Positions 17,801-24,938 of a stretch of 64,000 bases of DNA are shown piece by piece (the stretch's first letter is position 1; each line of letters starts with the position of its first letter). The notes under the pieces were generated by a model. That model saw nothing but the letters and a program-made list of their open reading frames with translations. It did no database searches and had not been told where the DNA came from. Origin of the DNA: Flavobacteriales bacterium (GTDB taxonomy: Bacteria > Bacteroidota > Bacteroidia > Flavobacteriales_C > GCA-002722245); NCBI GenBank assembly GCA_947444925.1, contig CANFBW010000012.1, forward strand, positions 1-64,000, written 5' to 3'. The position numbers were made by a program, and so were the translations under genes.

Positions 17801-18329
17801 GGCCGAAATTGTTGCACGCTATTTAAGTGGAGATATTTCAAAATATTACAGCGGTTCATTGCTGATGAATATTTTAAAAATGCACGGCACAGATCTTTGT
17901 TCATTAGGTGATGTGGAGTGCCCCGATGATCCGGCATACGAAGAAGTGGTGTTTTTAGACAAGGCGAAACGCTATTATAAAAAATGCATCATTCACAACG
18001 ACCGATTAATTGGAGCAATATTGATAGGTGATAAATCTGAGTTTTTAGAATTCCGTGAGTTGATTCAAAATAAAATGGAGTTGTCGGAAAAACGATTGAG
18101 CTTGCTGCGCTCAGGAAATAAGGTTGAACCTGTCGTTGGAAAATTGGTGTGCAGCTGTGGAAGTGTGGGTGAAGGAAATATTGAAAATAAAGTAAAAGAA
18201 GGTTGTCATGATTTTAAAAAGCTTTGTCAATTGGCAGGAGCGGGCATGGGTTGTGGTAGCTGTAAGCCTGAAGTGCAGGCTATTTTTGATAGGGCAATGA
18301 CAGAAATAACAGTGGAAGAAACGGTATAA
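14820..18329 (+). CDS. Assimilatory nitrate reductase fused to its FAD/NAD(P)H reductase and a [2Fe-2S] domain
   Basis: 1169 residues. N-terminal [4Fe-4S] site Cys9-x2-Cys12-x3-Cys16-x27-Cys44; molybdopterin oxidoreductase body with probable Mo-ligand Cys138 (SRLCMSS, as in Nas/Nap enzymes); MGD-binding C-terminal barrel to about residue 690. A short linker leads to a second enzyme at about 704: FAD site VIVIGAGAGSYGF, NAD(P) site VILGGGLLGIE, and AIGEIAEF. A BFD-type [2Fe-2S] domain follows from about 1110 (VCSCGSVGEGN; GMGCGSCKPEV). NasA/NasC-type catalytic and NasB/NirB-type reductase parts are thus on one chain, letting electrons pass from NAD(P)H to nitrate without a separate subunit. 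No signal peptide, so cytoplasmic. It needs the Moco made by the genes downstream. Confidence 0.93.
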   Translation: MSESFKTTCCYCGVGCGIVVHKDRQGKISVEGDKDHPVNKGMLCSKGMNLHYTVADTSDRLLHPEMRYSKNAPRQRVSWDQALERTAAVFKTIIDKYGPDSVAFYASGQCLTEEYYVINKLIKGYIGSNNLDTNSRLCMSSAVVGYKLALGEDSVPLSYDDLEIADCIFVAGANPAWCHPIIWRRVELAREKNPNLKIIVSDPRKTQTCAYADVHLQVNPGTDITLHHAIGRCLIEDGKIDTNFILDHAEGFDKYSATVMERTLAEAAEICGVSVENIRLAASYIGNAKGFITMWTMGLNQSVIGVNKNLSLINLNLITGHIGKPGSGPFSLTGQPNAMGGREVGGMANLLSAHRNLADPAHRAEVAAFWGVPSVPEKPGYTATEMFQALNDGKLKAVWIVCTNPLISLPDVRVAEEGLKKAKFVVVQDVSNKLETLKYADVVFPAAAWTEKEGTMTNAERRIGHLAKMIDAPGEALPDSEIICRFAKKMKFAGFDFKNAAEIYDEHCASTAGTNIDISGLSYDILKEKRSVQWPYPKGSTGFGTARLFTDQQFFTPSKKAIIHSFSDENQSEALSADFPLVLTNGRIRDQWHTMSKTGKVNKLKQHISESYVEIHPEDAAARGVEENTLVDVVTVRGKVRVKAKLSLDIKRGVVFMPMHWGKVLTSDLNRVNNLTNNLVDSRSKEPDFKFSASQVSVYKKHKQKVIVIGAGAGSYGFVKSYRELNKEDEIVIFSKENFPFYNRVMLPDYISGAQKWEQLVKMNDDEEKSHNITLHRGVGVDTIDRQMKTVTDSKGDVHHYDVLLMATGSRAALLRDIPPMKGIFSMRSKVDADDFKNHVDPAKGTVVILGGGLLGIELAASLREVGVEVTIVQRISRLMDRQLDAMGSQLLFEELRDKGVDFYFNDEISRFLGSETIEGIDLKSGLTVRCQAIVIAIGTVPNVEIARAAGIDVKRGVVVDEYLKTSDPNIFAIGEIAEFKGFLYGITAAAEQQAEIVARYLSGDISKYYSGSLLMNILKMHGTDLCSLGDVECPDDPAYEEVVFLDKAKRYYKKCIIHNDRLIGAILIGDKSEFLEFRELIQNKMELSEKRLSLLRSGNKVEPVVGKLVCSCGSVGEGNIENKVKEGCHDFKKLCQLAGAGMGCGSCKPEVQAIFDRAMTEITVEETV

Positions 18330-18333
18330 TAAA

Positions 18334-19827
18334 ATGGTAAAAAAAGGATTCATAAAAGTAAATTTTCTAGGAGGAATTATTTCTCCGGGTTCTTTGAAAA
18401 AGATTTTGCTTGCCGCTCAAAAAGGCAGAATTTCTCACGTTAGTTTTGGCTTGCGTCAGCAACTGATCATGGAAACTGGGGTAGATAATTATTTTGATTT
18501 GAGAAATACTTTGCAAGATTTAAATCTTCCATTTGAAGAAAATGAAGTGCGCTTTCCCAATATTGTCAGCTCGTACCCAGCCGTCGAAGCATTTATAAAT
18601 AAAACGTGGTTGAGTGAAGGTGTTTACAAAGATATTTTTGATTTGCTAGACTACATTCCAAAATTGAAAATTAACATCTCTGATAGTAATCAAAGTTTTA
18701 CACCCTTGTACACCGGTAACATCAATTGGGTGGCTTCCAGTAGTATGCATTTTTGGCATGTTTTTGTGCGCTTTCCCAAAACAAATGTTATTTACGAATG
18801 GCCAGAAACGGTGTACACGAATGATGTTGTGGCAGTGTCAAAAAAATTAGAAGAAATTATATTTGACAAAGCATCGTTGTTTGTGAAGAACGATGAAGCG
18901 AGTGGTGAATTGCTTTTTAAAATGTTGATGGAAACCGGGCATTACAATACCAAACCATCGGAGACAATGGTGCAGCCCTTGGAGTTTCGATTGCCGTATT
19001 ACGAAGGATTCAATCGCTACAACAACAATTTCTTTTGGTTGGGAATATACCGTCGCGATGAATTGTTCGATATTGATTTCTTGTTGGAGATATGTGATTT
19101 GTGTTTGCATACAAAAGTTGGTCAGTTGTGTTCAACACCTTGGAAATCGCTGATGATTAAAGGTATTGAAGACAAGGATAGAGCGCTGTGGGATGTGATT
19201 TTAGCAAAGTATTTGATCAACGTTCGACATGCTGCAAATGAATTGAATTTTCAAGTGGAGGATTTTAGTGCCAATGCATTAAAGCTGAAACAATACATTG
19301 TGAAGCATTTTAGCAAAGATGACATTAGAACTTTTGCTATCTGCTTTGGAATTAAAATACAAACCAAGAGTGAGATTTTTTCAAGTATTTTGATTAAAAG
19401 AAAAGCCTTACTCAAACTTGGACAGCGCGAGTTTTTCTTCGTGTACGATATATTGTGCGCGCAAGATTTTAATCCGAATGAAAGAACAGGTTATGTGTTT
19501 CGGAAAAATATTTTAAAAATGTTTTTGCCTAGAGAATTGAAAAAAGCAGCGCAAGAGTTTTATCAATTTAAAGCCAAAAATTCCGATGAAATAGTTTTTG
19601 CACCAAAAAAAGAAAAGGAAGTGGAGGAAACAATTGTTGTATTAGTGCATCAATGTCCTAATTGCTTATCAGTATATGATGCAAGTGTTGGGGATGCTGA
19701 GAGCGACGTAGAAATAGGTGTTTCGTTTGCTTTGTTGCCAGTTAATTATTGCTGTGCTTTATGTGGAACAGAAAAAAACTACTTTAAGGAAATATCAAAA
19801 TCGAGTCTTGGAGTGCACATAAGTTAA
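18334..19827 (+). CDS. Degenerate sirohaem-reductase-like protein with C-terminal rubredoxin
   Basis: 497 residues, 4 nt after the nitrate reductase. The N-terminus (GGIISPGSLKKILLAA, then GLRQQLIME) looks like the ferredoxin-like half-domain of nitrite/sulfite reductases. Around 110-134, LKINISDSNQSF then NINWVAS lines up with the cluster motif KxxxSGCxxxCx(n)DIGF, but both ligand Cys are replaced by Ser and Phe. A second half-domain-like stretch follows at about 215-265 (FFWLGIYRRDE; STPWKSLMIKGI). The C-terminus from about 436 is a rubredoxin: CPNC (441, 444) and CCALCG (474, 477). I infer an electron carrier or assembly partner for the nitrate or nitrite reductase that no longer binds sirohaem. 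The fold match to the reductase family is by eye; the rubredoxin is clearer. Confidence 0.7.
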   Translation: MVKKGFIKVNFLGGIISPGSLKKILLAAQKGRISHVSFGLRQQLIMETGVDNYFDLRNTLQDLNLPFEENEVRFPNIVSSYPAVEAFINKTWLSEGVYKDIFDLLDYIPKLKINISDSNQSFTPLYTGNINWVASSSMHFWHVFVRFPKTNVIYEWPETVYTNDVVAVSKKLEEIIFDKASLFVKNDEASGELLFKMLMETGHYNTKPSETMVQPLEFRLPYYEGFNRYNNNFFWLGIYRRDELFDIDFLLEICDLCLHTKVGQLCSTPWKSLMIKGIEDKDRALWDVILAKYLINVRHAANELNFQVEDFSANALKLKQYIVKHFSKDDIRTFAICFGIKIQTKSEIFSSILIKRKALLKLGQREFFFVYDILCAQDFNPNERTGYVFRKNILKMFLPRELKKAAQEFYQFKAKNSDEIVFAPKKEKEVEETIVVLVHQCPNCLSVYDASVGDAESDVEIGVSFALLPVNYCCALCGTEKNYFKEISKSSLGVHIS

Positions 19828-19864
19828 TTATGAATTGTAAATTACACTTCTATAAACCATTTGA

Positions 19865-20845
19865 ATGCTGATAGACAACCATCATAGAGTTCACAATTAT
19901 TTGCGAGTATCACTCACGAACAACTGTAACTTGAGATGCTTCTACTGCATGCCCAACGAAGAGCTGCCTTATACTCCCCCCGCTAGTTTGATGCAGGTGG
20001 ATGAAATTGAGGTTATCGCCAAAACATTTGTTGATTTGGGAGTTACTAAAATTAGGCTGACTGGAGGCGAACCTCTGGTGCGCAAAGATGCGGCCGAAAT
20101 TATAGAGCGTTTGTCAAAATATCCTGTGGAATTAACGATTACGACCAATGCTGTGCGTTTGCACGATTTTTTCGATTTGTTCATTAAGACAGGAATACGA
20201 TCGCTAAATATTAGTTTAGATACCTTGCAGTCTCAAAGATTTAAGGACATCACAAAAAGAGATAATTTTCAATTGGTGTATGATAATTTGCTGCGTGCGG
20301 TAGAATTGGGATTCTCTGTAAAAGTAAATGTAGTGACCATGAAAGGCGTCAATGACGACGAGATTTTGCAATTTGTGGAGCTTACCAAAAACCTGCGTTT
20401 GCATATCCGATTTATAGAATTCATGCCCTTTAGCGGCAATCAATGGAAGAATGAAAATGTAATAGGTTGGCAGGAAATATTGAAAATTGTTGGTGATGCT
20501 TACGACATGGTTCCGCTTGTTCGCAACGCGCACGACACTGCAAAAAAATACAAAGTTATTGGGCACGAAGGTACATTTGCCGTGATCAGTACGATGACTT
20601 CTCCATTCTGCGGCGACTGCAATCGCATGCGTTTGACGGCCGATGGTAAAATGAAAAACTGTTTGTTTTCAAAAGGTGAAAACGATTTGCTTGCTGCTTT
20701 GCGTCGTGGTGATGATATTCAACCGTTGATTCTACAAAACATTAAAAGTAAAGCGGCTGAGCGTGGTGGTCAAATCACAAAAGATTTTAAAACAGCAGAT
20801 GCTTTCACAATGGAAAATCGAAGCATGATAAATATAGGAGGATAG
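19865..20845 (+). CDS. moaA: GTP 3',8-cyclase (molybdenum cofactor step 1)
   Basis: 326 residues, the standard length. Radical SAM enzyme that, with MoaC, turns GTP into cyclic pyranopterin monophosphate. N-terminal SAM cluster Cys21-x3-Cys25-x2-Cys28 (CNLRCFYC), GGEPL, and the C-terminal second-cluster motif CGDCNRMRLT...C. The chain ends in the conserved Gly-Gly (MINIGG). The start at 19865 fits the family N-terminus (MLID...RVHNYLRVSLT). moeA begins at the base right after its stop codon. Secure. Confidence 0.97.
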   Translation: MLIDNHHRVHNYLRVSLTNNCNLRCFYCMPNEELPYTPPASLMQVDEIEVIAKTFVDLGVTKIRLTGGEPLVRKDAAEIIERLSKYPVELTITTNAVRLHDFFDLFIKTGIRSLNISLDTLQSQRFKDITKRDNFQLVYDNLLRAVELGFSVKVNVVTMKGVNDDEILQFVELTKNLRLHIRFIEFMPFSGNQWKNENVIGWQEILKIVGDAYDMVPLVRNAHDTAKKYKVIGHEGTFAVISTMTSPFCGDCNRMRLTADGKMKNCLFSKGENDLLAALRRGDDIQPLILQNIKSKAAERGGQITKDFKTADAFTMENRSMINIGG

Positions 20846-22030
20846 ATGATTGATGTAAAAACAGCCCGAGATTTAATTCAGCAGCATACACAAGCTTTAC
20901 CAGCTGTTCGTATGGCATTGCATGAAAGTTTAGGCTTTGTTTTGGCTGAAGATGTTGTGGCGCCAATTCATACACCCCCTTTTGATCAATCGGCGATGGA
21001 TGGTTATGCTTTTTGCTTTGCCGATTGGCAAGAGGGAAAAGCATTGCGTGTTGCTGGAATCGTTGCTGCTGGTGACAGCGGAGAAAGTGCCTTGGTGCAT
21101 GGCACTGCATGCCGAATCTTCACAGGTGCTCCTGTTCCTTGTGGCGCCGATACTGTGGTGATGCAAGAAAAAGTAACCTTAAGCGAAAATGGTTTACTGA
21201 TTTTAGATCAAGCAATTCAAAAGGCGGCCAATGTTCGTCCTTTGGGTTCTGAAACAAATAAAGGTGATGTTGCGATGCTTAGCCATACGCAATTGACACC
21301 TGCTGCAATTGGCTATTTGGCTAATTTAGGAATAACAGAACTTCTTGTTTTTGCACATCCACGCATCAGTATTATTATTACTGGTAAAGAGCTGAGTCAG
21401 CCGGGAGATTTTTTGTTGCCAGGAAAAGTATATGAAAGTAATTCTTTTAGTCTTAGTGCGGCATTGCAGCAGCAACAACTTGATCGACCAACTATTTTAT
21501 TTGTAGACGACGACAAAGACGCTACAAAATTGATCATTGAGAAAGCACTTATGGAATGCGATTTATTGCTGTTAACTGGAGGGATTTCTGTTGGTGATTA
21601 CGACTATGTTGGCGAATCTTTGTTGGCGTGTGGTGTAGAACAAGTCTTTCATAAAATAAAACAAAAGCCTGGAAAACCTTTGTATTTTGGTAAAAAAGGA
21701 AATCTCCCTGTTTTTGCCTTGCCTGGAAATCCCGCTGCTGTGCTTACTTGCTTTTATGAATATGTATTGCCTTGCATCAAATTGTTGCAAGGAAATACGA
21801 ATGCTCCTTTGACTTTGTATTTGCCATTGTTAAAGGCCTACCACAAGAAAAAAGGACTCACTCATTTCTTAAAAGGAAGGGTGGAAGGTCGGGGCGTTTT
21901 GCCTCTGTCTGCGCAAGAGTCCTATAAATTGAATTCGTTTTCATTGGCCAACAGCATCATTGAACTGGATGAAGAAAAGGAAAATTTTATGGAAGGCGAA
22001 TTGGTTAAAGTTAGTATGATATGGAATTAA
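20846..22030 (+). CDS. moeA: Molybdopterin molybdenumtransferase
   Basis: 394 residues, typical for MoeA, which inserts molybdate into adenylated molybdopterin. Motifs: PFDQSAMDGYAF near residue 48, TGAPVPCGADTVV, IIITGKEL, LLLTGGISVGDYD, KPGKPLYFG and LPGNPAAVL. The ATG directly follows the moaA stop and has an unusually good Shine-Dalgarno (AGGAGG, seven to twelve bases upstream), rare in this phylum and useful for re-initiation. It overlaps the TSUP gene by 10 nt. Secure. Confidence 0.96.
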   Translation: MIDVKTARDLIQQHTQALPAVRMALHESLGFVLAEDVVAPIHTPPFDQSAMDGYAFCFADWQEGKALRVAGIVAAGDSGESALVHGTACRIFTGAPVPCGADTVVMQEKVTLSENGLLILDQAIQKAANVRPLGSETNKGDVAMLSHTQLTPAAIGYLANLGITELLVFAHPRISIIITGKELSQPGDFLLPGKVYESNSFSLSAALQQQQLDRPTILFVDDDKDATKLIIEKALMECDLLLLTGGISVGDYDYVGESLLACGVEQVFHKIKQKPGKPLYFGKKGNLPVFALPGNPAAVLTCFYEYVLPCIKLLQGNTNAPLTLYLPLLKAYHKKKGLTHFLKGRVEGRGVLPLSAQESYKLNSFSLANSIIELDEEKENFMEGELVKVSMIWN

Positions 22031-22752
22031 ATATTTTGTTTTTTGTGTTGCTGTTGCTTGTCGCGTTTTTGTACTCCTCGGTGGGGCATGGCGGTGCCAG
22101 TGGCTATTTAGCATTAATGGCATTGTTTAGTTTTAGTCCCGACGTGATGAAGCCTACAGCGCTGCTGCTAAATGTTTTTGTGTCGGCCATTGCTTTTTTT
22201 CAATTTTACAGAGCCAAGCATTTCAATTGGAAAATGTTTGCTCCATTAGCGATCACCTCTATTCCTGCTGCTTTTATAGGTGGTTTGATGGTGATAGAGG
22301 GCAGCGTGTACAAGCAGATTTTAGGAGTGCTGCTTCTTTTGCCAGTGCTTCGTTTTGTTTTTTTTAGCAAGATCAACGTTGAATATAAAAAACCGTTTTC
22401 GGTAAAAGGATTGTTGCTTTTAGGAGGGAGTATTGGTTTGCTTTCAGGCATGATAGGAATTGGTGGAGGGATTATTTTGTCGCCAATATTGTTGCTGTTG
22501 CATTGGTCTGATCAAAAACAAACTGCGGCCATTAGTGCCTTGTTTATTTTTGTGAATTCGTTCGCAGGTTTAAGTGGCCAAATTGCAAAAGGAATTTCAT
22601 TCAGCGCTGAAATGTATGCTTTTGTTGGTGTGGCGGTGATTGGTGGAGTGATGGGGGCTTATTTAGGCGCCATGCGTTTTGATCAAAAAATATTGATGCG
22701 TATTTTAGCGAGCGTGTTATTGATTGCATCTGTAAAATTGCTATTGGTATGA
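22021..22752 (+). CDS. TSUP/TauE-SafE family inner-membrane anion transporter
   Basis: 243 residues, mostly hydrophobic, with about seven or eight predicted membrane segments. Family hallmarks: SSVGHGGASGYLALMALF at the N-terminus and the internal copy GMIGIGGGIILSPILLLL. Start at ATG 22021 inside moeA (10-nt overlap); its stop overlaps the moaD ATG (ATGA). TSUP proteins move sulfite, sulfoacetate and related anions or sulfur compounds. Its place among Moco genes hints at molybdate, a sulfur species or nitrite as cargo, but nothing in the sequence decides this. Confidence 0.88.
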   Translation: MELNILFFVLLLLVAFLYSSVGHGGASGYLALMALFSFSPDVMKPTALLLNVFVSAIAFFQFYRAKHFNWKMFAPLAITSIPAAFIGGLMVIEGSVYKQILGVLLLLPVLRFVFFSKINVEYKKPFSVKGLLLLGGSIGLLSGMIGIGGGIILSPILLLLHWSDQKQTAAISALFIFVNSFAGLSGQIAKGISFSAEMYAFVGVAVIGGVMGAYLGAMRFDQKILMRILASVLLIASVKLLLV

Positions 22753-22988
22753 GTTCTTCAATTAATATAATTGCCTTCGGTAGAATTGCTGAAATCATAG
22801 GAACTTCATCTCGTAGTTTTCCACATGTAGCAACAACAAATGAGTTAAAGGAATTTTTAAATGTGAAATTTCCTGAATTGAAAAAAGTGAAATACGCTAT
22901 TGCGCTAAATAAGAAATTAATTACTACAGATGCTGCTATTGAAGTATCTGCAAACATTGCTTTATTGCCACCGTTTTCGGGAGGATAG
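22749..22988 (+). CDS. moaD: Molybdopterin synthase sulfur-carrier subunit
   Basis: 79 residues, ubiquitin-like. It ends in the required Gly-Gly (LLPPFSGG), the site that is adenylated and thiocarboxylated before sulfur is passed to the MoaE-bound precursor. The start overlaps the TSUP stop by 4 nt and moaE starts 5 nt after its stop. No MoeB/ThiF-type activating enzyme is encoded in the window, so that step must come from elsewhere. Confidence 0.92.
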   Translation: MSSSINIIAFGRIAEIIGTSSRSFPHVATTNELKEFLNVKFPELKKVKYAIALNKKLITTDAAIEVSANIALLPPFSGG

Positions 22989-22993
22989 CTATT

Positions 22994-23440
22994 ATGGAAA
23001 AAAAGAAAGTTAAAAATATTTTTGTTGAAGGACCTATCTCCGCCGCATTCATTGGGGAGTCGATAGCCAAGCACAGCAGCAATACGAATATTGGTGCGCA
23101 CAGTATTTTTTTAGGTCAAGTGCGTAGTGATGTACTGGGTGAAAATGTGGTTCAATCTATTGAATACACCACTTATGCAGATATGGCATTGGAGAAGATG
23201 GCGGAAATTCGCGAAGAGATTTTTGCCAAACATGCGCTTACTTGTATGCACATTCACCATAGTTTGGGAATTATTTCTGCAGGAGAAATTTGCCTGTTTG
23301 TATTTACTTCTTCAAAACGAAGAAGAGCTGCAGTGGACGCCTGCACGGAAGTAGTCGAAAGAATAAAAAATGAACTGCCTGTTTGGGGAAAAGAAATTTT
23401 TGCCGACAAAACCCACCAATGGAAAGAAAATACATTATGA
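22994..23440 (+). CDS. moaE: Molybdopterin synthase catalytic subunit
   Basis: 148 residues, normal MoaE size. Visible family features: GAHSIFLGQVRSD, VQSIEYTTYADMA, MHIHHSLGIISAGE and SSKRRRAA (the conserved Arg/Lys-rich active-site stretch). It forms the heterotetramer with MoaD that makes molybdopterin from cPMP. A GGAGG lies about a dozen bases before its ATG. Its last codon overlaps the moaCB start (ATGA at 23437-23440). Confidence 0.95.
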   Translation: MEKKKVKNIFVEGPISAAFIGESIAKHSSNTNIGAHSIFLGQVRSDVLGENVVQSIEYTTYADMALEKMAEIREEIFAKHALTCMHIHHSLGIISAGEICLFVFTSSKRRRAAVDACTEVVERIKNELPVWGKEIFADKTHQWKENTL

Positions 23441-24351
23441 ATGACATTACCTTTAAAATAAGTAGTTTAAGAAAAGCCACTGCTACTGCCATTGTTAGGG
23501 TTTCAAAACCCGAAACCATTGAAGCGGTGAAAAACAAGATGGTTCCGAAGGGTGATGTTTTTGAATTTTCACGAGCTGCCGGTTTGCTGGGGATTAAAAA
23601 AACCAGTGATTTAATTCCCGACTGTCATCCGCTTCCCATTGAGTTTGCAAAAATTCAACACAGTGTGGATGGTCTGAATATTGTCATTACAGTGGAAGTG
23701 CACACTATTTACAAAACGGGAGTAGAAGTGGAGGCGATGCACGGAGCATCAATAGTAGCGCTTACGATATATGATATGCTGAAGCCTATTGATAAAGGAG
23801 TTGAAATTCAAAACATTAAATTACTGCATAAAAAAGGAGGGAAATCGGATTTTGCCGATCGACCAATGAAGACTTTGAAAACAGCAGTGATTGTTTGTTC
23901 CGACAGTATTTCGGCGGGGAGCAAGCAGGATTTCGCAGGAAAAGCAGTGATTGAGCGCTTGCAAAAAAACAATATCCATGGTGTTGCCTACGAAATCATT
24001 CCTGATGAAGAAATTGAAATTCAAAGTAAAGTGAAACAGCTGTGCGCGGCTAATTTTGATTTAATTTTATTTTGTGGTGGAACAGGTCTGTCGCCGCGCG
24101 ATGTTACACCTGAAGCCATTAAGCCATTGATAGAACGCGATATTCCGGGGATTATGGAAGCAGCAAGATCTTATGGTCAGGATAGAACACCGTATGCGAT
24201 GCTCTCTCGAGGGGTAGCTGGTTTTATTGGTGCTTCGTTGATTATCACGTTGCCAGGTTCCACCAAAGGTGCTGCAGAAACGATGGATGCATTGTTTCCT
24301 GCAGTGTTGCATATTTTTAAAGTTGCTGAAGGTGCAAGACATGATCAATAA
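23437..24351 (+). CDS. moaCB: MoaC-MoaB/MogA fusion (cPMP synthase and molybdopterin adenylyltransferase)
   Basis: 304 residues from the ATG at 23437, which overlaps the moaE stop; a reading further upstream would only re-read moaE sequence. Residues about 1-140 are MoaC: KGDVFEFSRAAG, SDLIPDCHPL, GVEVEAMHGAS, LTIYDMLK and LLHKKGGKS, so the known catalytic Lys, His, Glu and Asp positions look kept. Residues about 148-304 are MoaB/MogA: VIVCSDSISAG, FCGGTGLSPRDVTPEA, and ITLPGSTKGAAE. The fusion joins the second and the adenylating steps of Moco synthesis. No separate moaB is present. Confidence 0.93.
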   Translation: MNDITFKISSLRKATATAIVRVSKPETIEAVKNKMVPKGDVFEFSRAAGLLGIKKTSDLIPDCHPLPIEFAKIQHSVDGLNIVITVEVHTIYKTGVEVEAMHGASIVALTIYDMLKPIDKGVEIQNIKLLHKKGGKSDFADRPMKTLKTAVIVCSDSISAGSKQDFAGKAVIERLQKNNIHGVAYEIIPDEEIEIQSKVKQLCAANFDLILFCGGTGLSPRDVTPEAIKPLIERDIPGIMEAARSYGQDRTPYAMLSRGVAGFIGASLIITLPGSTKGAAETMDALFPAVLHIFKVAEGARHDQ

Positions 24352-24931
24352 AACAAATATATTGGGTTTGGTGCTGTGTGGCGGGCAAAGCACGCGCATG
24401 GGAAAAGACAAAGGTATGCTCAAAAAAGGAGACCGCACTTGGGCTGAAATTGCTCGCGAAAAATTATTGGCCTTGAAGATACCTGCCGTTGTGTCGGTGA
24501 ACGATGATCAAGTGGATGAATACGAAAAGGTGTTTTCTATTTCTGATTTGGTGATTGACGAAGAGTTTGAAGTAGGTGGACCTTTGCTTGGTTTACTGAG
24601 TGCGCACCATCGCTTTCCCGACAAAGATATTTTTGTATTGGCATGTGATATCGTAGAAATGAAAACCGAAGTGATGGAGCATTTAGTAGATCGATATGCA
24701 GCGCCAGCGACAGTTTTTAAAAATGAATATTTTGCTGAACCACTTTGCGGAATATATTCGCACGAGGCCTTGGCTATTGTTTTGGAAGCACTCCAAAATT
24801 ACGAATTGAGAAGCCACAGCATGATGAATATTTTGAAGTTGATTTCGGCAAATACTATAGAAATCGATAAAAGTTGGTACCAACTTTTCAATAATTTCAA
24901 TACGCCCATAGAAGTAAAAGGAATAATATAG
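24341..24931 (+). CDS. mobA: Molybdenum cofactor guanylyltransferase
   Basis: 196 residues from ATG 24341, which lies 11 nt inside the moaCB end and just before the nucleotide-binding motif LVLCGGQSTRMGKDKGML. Later motifs: VGGPLLGLLSA and FVLACDIVEM (Asp of the metal site). It adds GMP to Moco to give MGD, the form used by Nas-type nitrate reductases, which fits the Mo enzyme encoded upstream. Eight bases separate its stop from the regulator gene. Confidence 0.9.
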   Translation: MINKTNILGLVLCGGQSTRMGKDKGMLKKGDRTWAEIAREKLLALKIPAVVSVNDDQVDEYEKVFSISDLVIDEEFEVGGPLLGLLSAHHRFPDKDIFVLACDIVEMKTEVMEHLVDRYAAPATVFKNEYFAEPLCGIYSHEALAIVLEALQNYELRSHSMMNILKLISANTIEIDKSWYQLFNNFNTPIEVKGII

Positions 24932-24938
24932 TAAAGGA

